A DNA stretch of 8,789 nt from Promethearchaeota archaeon (GTDB taxonomy: Archaea > Asgardarchaeota > Lokiarchaeia > Sigynarchaeales > SOKP01), in NCBI GenBank assembly GCA_030620005.1, contig JAUXAJ010000221.1, forward strand, positions 1 to 8,789, read 5' to 3'. Under the pieces are notes generated by a model that saw only the letters and a program-made list of their open reading frames with translations, made no database searches and was not told the origin of the DNA. The translations under genes were made by a program, and so were the position numbers. Below, one piece after another: positions 7,701 to 8,789 of this stretch (position 1 is its first letter; each line of letters opens with the position of its first letter).

Positions 7701-8789
7701 GATTTGCTATTAAACAAGATATTTTCTAAGGTTCTCGTGAAATATAAGTTTCCAGAGTCAATTGAATATAAATAAGGGCTAATTTCTTCAATCTTGATCA
7801 CGGTTCCGTCACAAACAACCTCAACGACCACGCTATTAATCTCGTAGTCAAACGCGTTGTCAGCAAGAGGAATTTTAGCAGCATATCTTTCTCTTTCGAT
7901 TTCATTCATATCAGAAGCATCAACTAAATCAATAGGGATCTGGAAGGGATGACTATCTTCAGTAAAAGGAGCATAATTGCATTGAACTAGTACTTCAAGC
8001 AAGGCTTCTCTATGTTCGGGGGAAAGTTGGTCGTACCTTTCTGGGCTTACCAAAATGGATTGGTATAAAGTGGAACGAGGCGATGTGACTTGATATAATT
8101 TGGTATCGCCGTTCACGAAAATGTATTCAGGTCTTCCATCGTTGCAAGTCGCAATTATCCGGTTTAAACGATTCTGTTCACTGTTAGCAGCGGTTTCTTG
8201 CCGTGCTTTTTGCTCCAAATATCCTAATGAATTGTGCTTATAATCATAATATCTATCGTCATTATATCCGGTAGTGAGCGTATAACACATTTTATCGTTA
8301 TAAGAATGCAGTTCGCTTGAGGTTAGAAACACGTCAAGGTTTTGCTCGTCAAAGTCCAGGAATTTAAGCAATGAAGGGTTCTTGAACTCTTCCACGGAAA
8401 ATAAGAATTGTGAGGATTCTATTAAGTCTTCTATGTCGTCCGCAAACCTTTCCACGTTTGGAGCCGACACCAATGCTTGAGCCGTGTATTGATTGCCCAT
8501 TTCCCCGCCTCGAATTGTGGTGTAATAAGCGCCTGGATGCCCTTTTAGTGCAGAAGTCATGGAATCTTGCAATAGAAGATCGTGTTCTACTATCCCTTCT
8601 CTCGTTCTCCGAGAGTGCTCATTTAATGAGGTTGGACCGGAATGATTGCCACTTCCCGTGTAATACATTCTTGCCTTTTCTTGAGCTTCCATGTCGTGTG
8701 CTTTAATATCCAAGCTCATCTTGGTCATTAACGTGTAAATGGTAAAATAGGAGGCTTGACTTACAGCAAATCCAACAACATATCCAACC
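1709..8789 (-). CDS. Giant uncharacterised membrane-associated protein, N-terminus outside window
   Basis: This single frame encodes 2359 residues in the window and is still open at the right edge. Residues here are numbered from the in-frame ATG at 8728. That ATG is doubtful as a start: it has no ribosome-binding site, and 20 more in-frame codons upstream encode a hydrophobic stretch (VGYVVGFAVSQASYFTIYTL). I do not recognise the family. Visible parts, in order: an aromatic/charged region (1-298); a beta-rich segment (299-370) with IDSGNLYFTRTLENIL; hydrophobic stretches at about 409-440, 453-470 and 571-604, the last a Gly/Ala-rich hairpin (GLFTGGIGLAASLGGLGVAA), separated by an acidic piece EVTVDDMIETWVEYEAGEQG; a D/F/Y/G-rich linker (711-730); a second beta-rich segment (about 795-870); a long Lys/Asn/Phe/Tyr-rich part (900-2140); three Asn-x-Pro units (2238-2246); and a Trp-rich end (KWWFKPWWV). 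No P-loop, protease or nuclease motif and no intein block was found. Size and hydrophobic segments suggest a membrane-anchored or surface protein. Codon use and G+C shift sharply inside the gene. Confidence 0.85.
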   Translation of the reverse strand, partial: VGYVVGFAVSQASYFTIYTLMTKMSLDIKAHDMEAQEKARMYYTGSGNHSGPTSLNEHSRRTREGIVEHDLLLQDSMTSALKGHPGAYYTTIRGGEMGNQYTAQALVSAPNVERFADDIEDLIESSQFLFSVEEFKNPSLLKFLDFDEQNLDVFLTSSELHSYNDKMCYTLTTGYNDDRYYDYKHNSLGYLEQKARQETAANSEQNRLNRIIATCNDGRPEYIFVNGDTKLYQVTSPRSTLYQSILVSPERYDQLSPEHREALLEVLVQCNYAPFTEDSHPFQIPIDLVDASDMNEIERERYAAKIPLADNAFDYEINSVVVEVVCDGTVIKIEEISPYLYSIDSGNLYFTRTLENILFNSKSAFNILCAGKKVFYRVKINIARIAVASSSEEDQRTALTQATDYAVKEYFNQHEFADTTASMIGEIGYTIVMTEVSTAISVPLVLLGSATVGALVKNLIAKGGEQGAKAATSVSMRMLISATVTSSISEAIQEVTVDDMIETWVEYEAGEQGLTSDQAFWMSSIFTSGRETIMGGPKSALDGYRQVQMESSMNTAQKTSLKNDVQNWISKAKQIKVTKASSIKFMKKLFSVKAFVGLSMVAAGLFTGGIGLAASLGGLGVAAVETKESITEAYSQFAATVHNRRRTAEIGRIEKIAGKVNPLVKNLKVTSKPMLSAQESLHEEFWEIWDGTYMRTIPGLPYIAPNPQALTEERVNYIVNGKTGFSSFNDFLSDDFDYGYDFGFDATDFGTEKITDLKEKQNTLEAKFESPQDFTSLQAKIYGGGETVTLGVSADVIAAGAPKETSGYKKWKDQEFRLTGVPPGVAVKEISIPLEFTIAETERKVHKEYDLNPSFGVRILANGKVVPRNIKFSNLIKTLPEGYTITVITEQAAAHEDIWSVTDIDWQGKTPTAEVNIRESEEVIKFIKDFNVFFGGYYYIDNIFRYEDDVNMESFVNDFNKKAGILINEKFMDKKSAKLSVDRIAEITLKKIENTYNEKYLITKENVGGRDLNAREIEYNKKMKEQFGVNIEKRINKLRSANPDLFLELVTICYKYSLMAQLFEKANIKNLDDPYGIPSELSSSLNSLKISDIENKAYESYIFEFLGLFFTQSNKFDIKKFHGIDFEREGAIAEVFAFLYFLPFSLKDTFLNNIEIPADIVIEMMDRYYYGWGKEQLGKAPYINIGGEGWRYPDLGNCFYTSKSLSIAFVKLQPIKYGKGSELLLDSVIDAISSLYTVFRRNFQKNNRFDGDGVKIFDIEMNLINLLHEGDLHNFKDFFEAFLEVISDLGMYSLFDHRGDFRGPKRLAAEELIVEKVNNDIIDSLNAKGIKINDKDYISEYRKKLLEYSTSNSYIQEEIKTLGKILKPASLEAISIFLKELANDLDDQLVKYDSFDGKGNLIEQKGMRRTSGFDYYALSDKRLEDKIETISGGHKYKIGNKKFKQIFILKGSTLVPITSLNDLKDTLKDEKGAPYTRVFRIVHDISENEALVEISHNELVSNPDGYFDGVIIKDKSGNKKIIHNAIVNHQYGNLLSSTFFNPESLVFEERSKNVLNKKFVSDENVIKTRSEKGVETPHGIRLVFTFSKSDSGKQANALFLTIANNPAMAPQKIRSSTGTIIKNPLHFKLPSTYKVSSHFGKLDTSNFLTFKKREYESKFTFHPIKDYQASEWYPIKAMLPTKEEYFEYYFTLSNDLGSRFASNYLRDNFGKFNIKSDHTAGYIDFSSRRDIEDNEFFVNKLFDNDIEMRRFFFLTQDASGKIIPVLKGQMGGAYSVKSWLDFIQNKIINLDDSKLGTDFSSNCLKEAKKELLSVKPLDMTDKKYFTSKEELEKGIEIYKAINKLVGPLFTACIFSHSIDFYGKPGNYKLDVLSAASGIELRKYLDKFGIITSTQIRSKRGIYEPLSGESIKTHLFALYFLDSYMRLPVKKIVTSYNDVRFGCCPMTFIEEKFGDDNIRSFYGEIEDRFKNMYFAFYPDLVSYDYENIKYYLFVETGLEIIDVLEKKIEKRAYQEFPVDPLGIYPDFHEEKRRELYNSLMVDLVGDLFQYKHRDMSTIRIQVEDILAGGRIYDPKSRTFMFHYNRPNNEYSGTISFNNVKINGKTVTMNLNKDDFKGKNIYIFRDPRLTINKDATMELNNPVIRDKMNTLIKIAEDNGGKIRLYPIYYTGQQYGYQYVTGEKNPMIGRLFPPKISLGYGNLKDAKFVEIDLTKDGSTGLLNDPDVYYKLYWISLLSMCYKQSELGHFLFQITPPNLIYNNPNDPNDPRNGNPAAVWEYQKMIGLFDGIKFWDSAQLHSSVYSPGSKDPGYKKVVITGTTGVMKYERKKEWSKTDGFVPMSLSSLFKGQDRSKWWFKPWWV
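1991..2017 (-). repeat. Three 9-bp tandem units encoding Asn-Asn-Pro, Asn-Asp-Pro, Asn-Asp-Pro
   Basis: Three consecutive 9-base units encode residues 2238-2246 of the giant protein (NNPNDPNDP). The second and third units match except for the last base of the Pro codon, and the first differs at one base that changes Asp to Asn. Being a multiple of three, the unit can expand or contract without a frameshift, and it gives a turn-rich spacer before the C-terminal segment. Confidence 0.8.
6539..6598 (-). repeat. Asp/Phe/Tyr/Gly low-complexity linker coding sequence
   Basis: Residues 711-730 of the giant protein read FLSDDFDYGYDFGFDATDFG. Aspartate alternates with aromatic residues and glycine in imperfect D-F/Y-G/D steps, and the coding strand shows matching imperfect repeats of a GATTTTGG-like unit. 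It lies where the G+C-rich membrane-like module ends and so looks like a flexible acidic linker. The repeat is short and degenerate. Confidence 0.55.
6600..7640 (-). other. G+C-rich island inside the giant gene (membrane-like module)
   Basis: Hand counts of single 60-base rows give 52% G+C at 6661-6720, 58% at 6901-6960 and 55% at 7441-7500. Rows on either side give 35% (6481-6540) and 27% (7681-7740), and 25% further away (5881-5940). The island encodes residues of about 363-710, which include all three in-window hydrophobic stretches downstream of the doubtful ATG. Lysine is often AAG here and mostly AAA in the following part. Amino-acid bias (Ala, Gly) explains part of the shift, but the codon change suggests a module of different history. 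The borders given are approximate. Confidence 0.65.

Noticed and set aside
2340..8706. Numerous short plus-strand reading frames opposite the giant gene
   Set aside because: All are antisense to a continuous, protein-like 7-kb frame. They lack ribosome-binding sites and encode no recognisable domains.
1..8789. CRISPR array, insertion-sequence ends or transposase
   Set aside because: No regularly spaced direct repeats, no terminal inverted repeats and no transposase-like protein were seen on either strand.

Overview
The window is low in G+C and has archaeal-style signals: a TATA-box match upstream of one gene, a bare T-run after another, and a leucine-rich-repeat (LRR) protein of the SDS22 type. 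Together with a giant uncharacterised protein, this fits an Asgard (Lokiarchaeota-like) archaeal chromosome. That assignment is an inference; no ribosomal or other marker gene is present to prove it.

Layout. (1) Bases 3-278, plus strand: the C-terminal end of an FAD-linked oxidase of the vanillyl-alcohol-oxidase / 4-cresol-dehydrogenase type, entering from the left edge and followed at once by a 13-T terminator. (2) Bases 279-848: a 570-base AT-rich gap between convergent genes. It has no convincing intact gene, but its right part holds protein-like reading frames on the minus strand that could be a broken C-terminal extension of the neighbouring LRR gene. (3) Bases 849-1637, minus strand: a compact 262-residue LRR protein with a strict 22-residue period and its own promoter. 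(4) Bases 1709-8789, minus strand: one enormous reading frame, 2359 residues inside the window. It is still open at the right edge, so the gene starts outside. The first in-window ATG (8728) is probably internal, because a hydrophobic segment is encoded in frame just before it.

The giant protein is unrecognised. It has, in order, a hydrophobic segment at the window edge, an aromatic/charged region, a beta-rich segment, an Ala/Gly-rich membrane-like region with three hydrophobic stretches, an Asp/Phe/Tyr/Gly low-complexity linker, a second beta-rich segment, more than 1000 residues rich in Lys, Asn, Phe and Tyr, and a Trp-rich C-terminal tail. The part encoding the membrane-like region (about 6600-7640) is much richer in G+C than the rest of the gene, so the gene looks mosaic.

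The LRR gene and the giant gene share a strand with a 71-base gap, but a TATA-like box in that gap suggests the LRR gene can be transcribed separately. The sequence does not show that the three genes share a pathway. The most interesting object is the giant membrane-associated protein; its partner genes, if any, would lie beyond the right edge.
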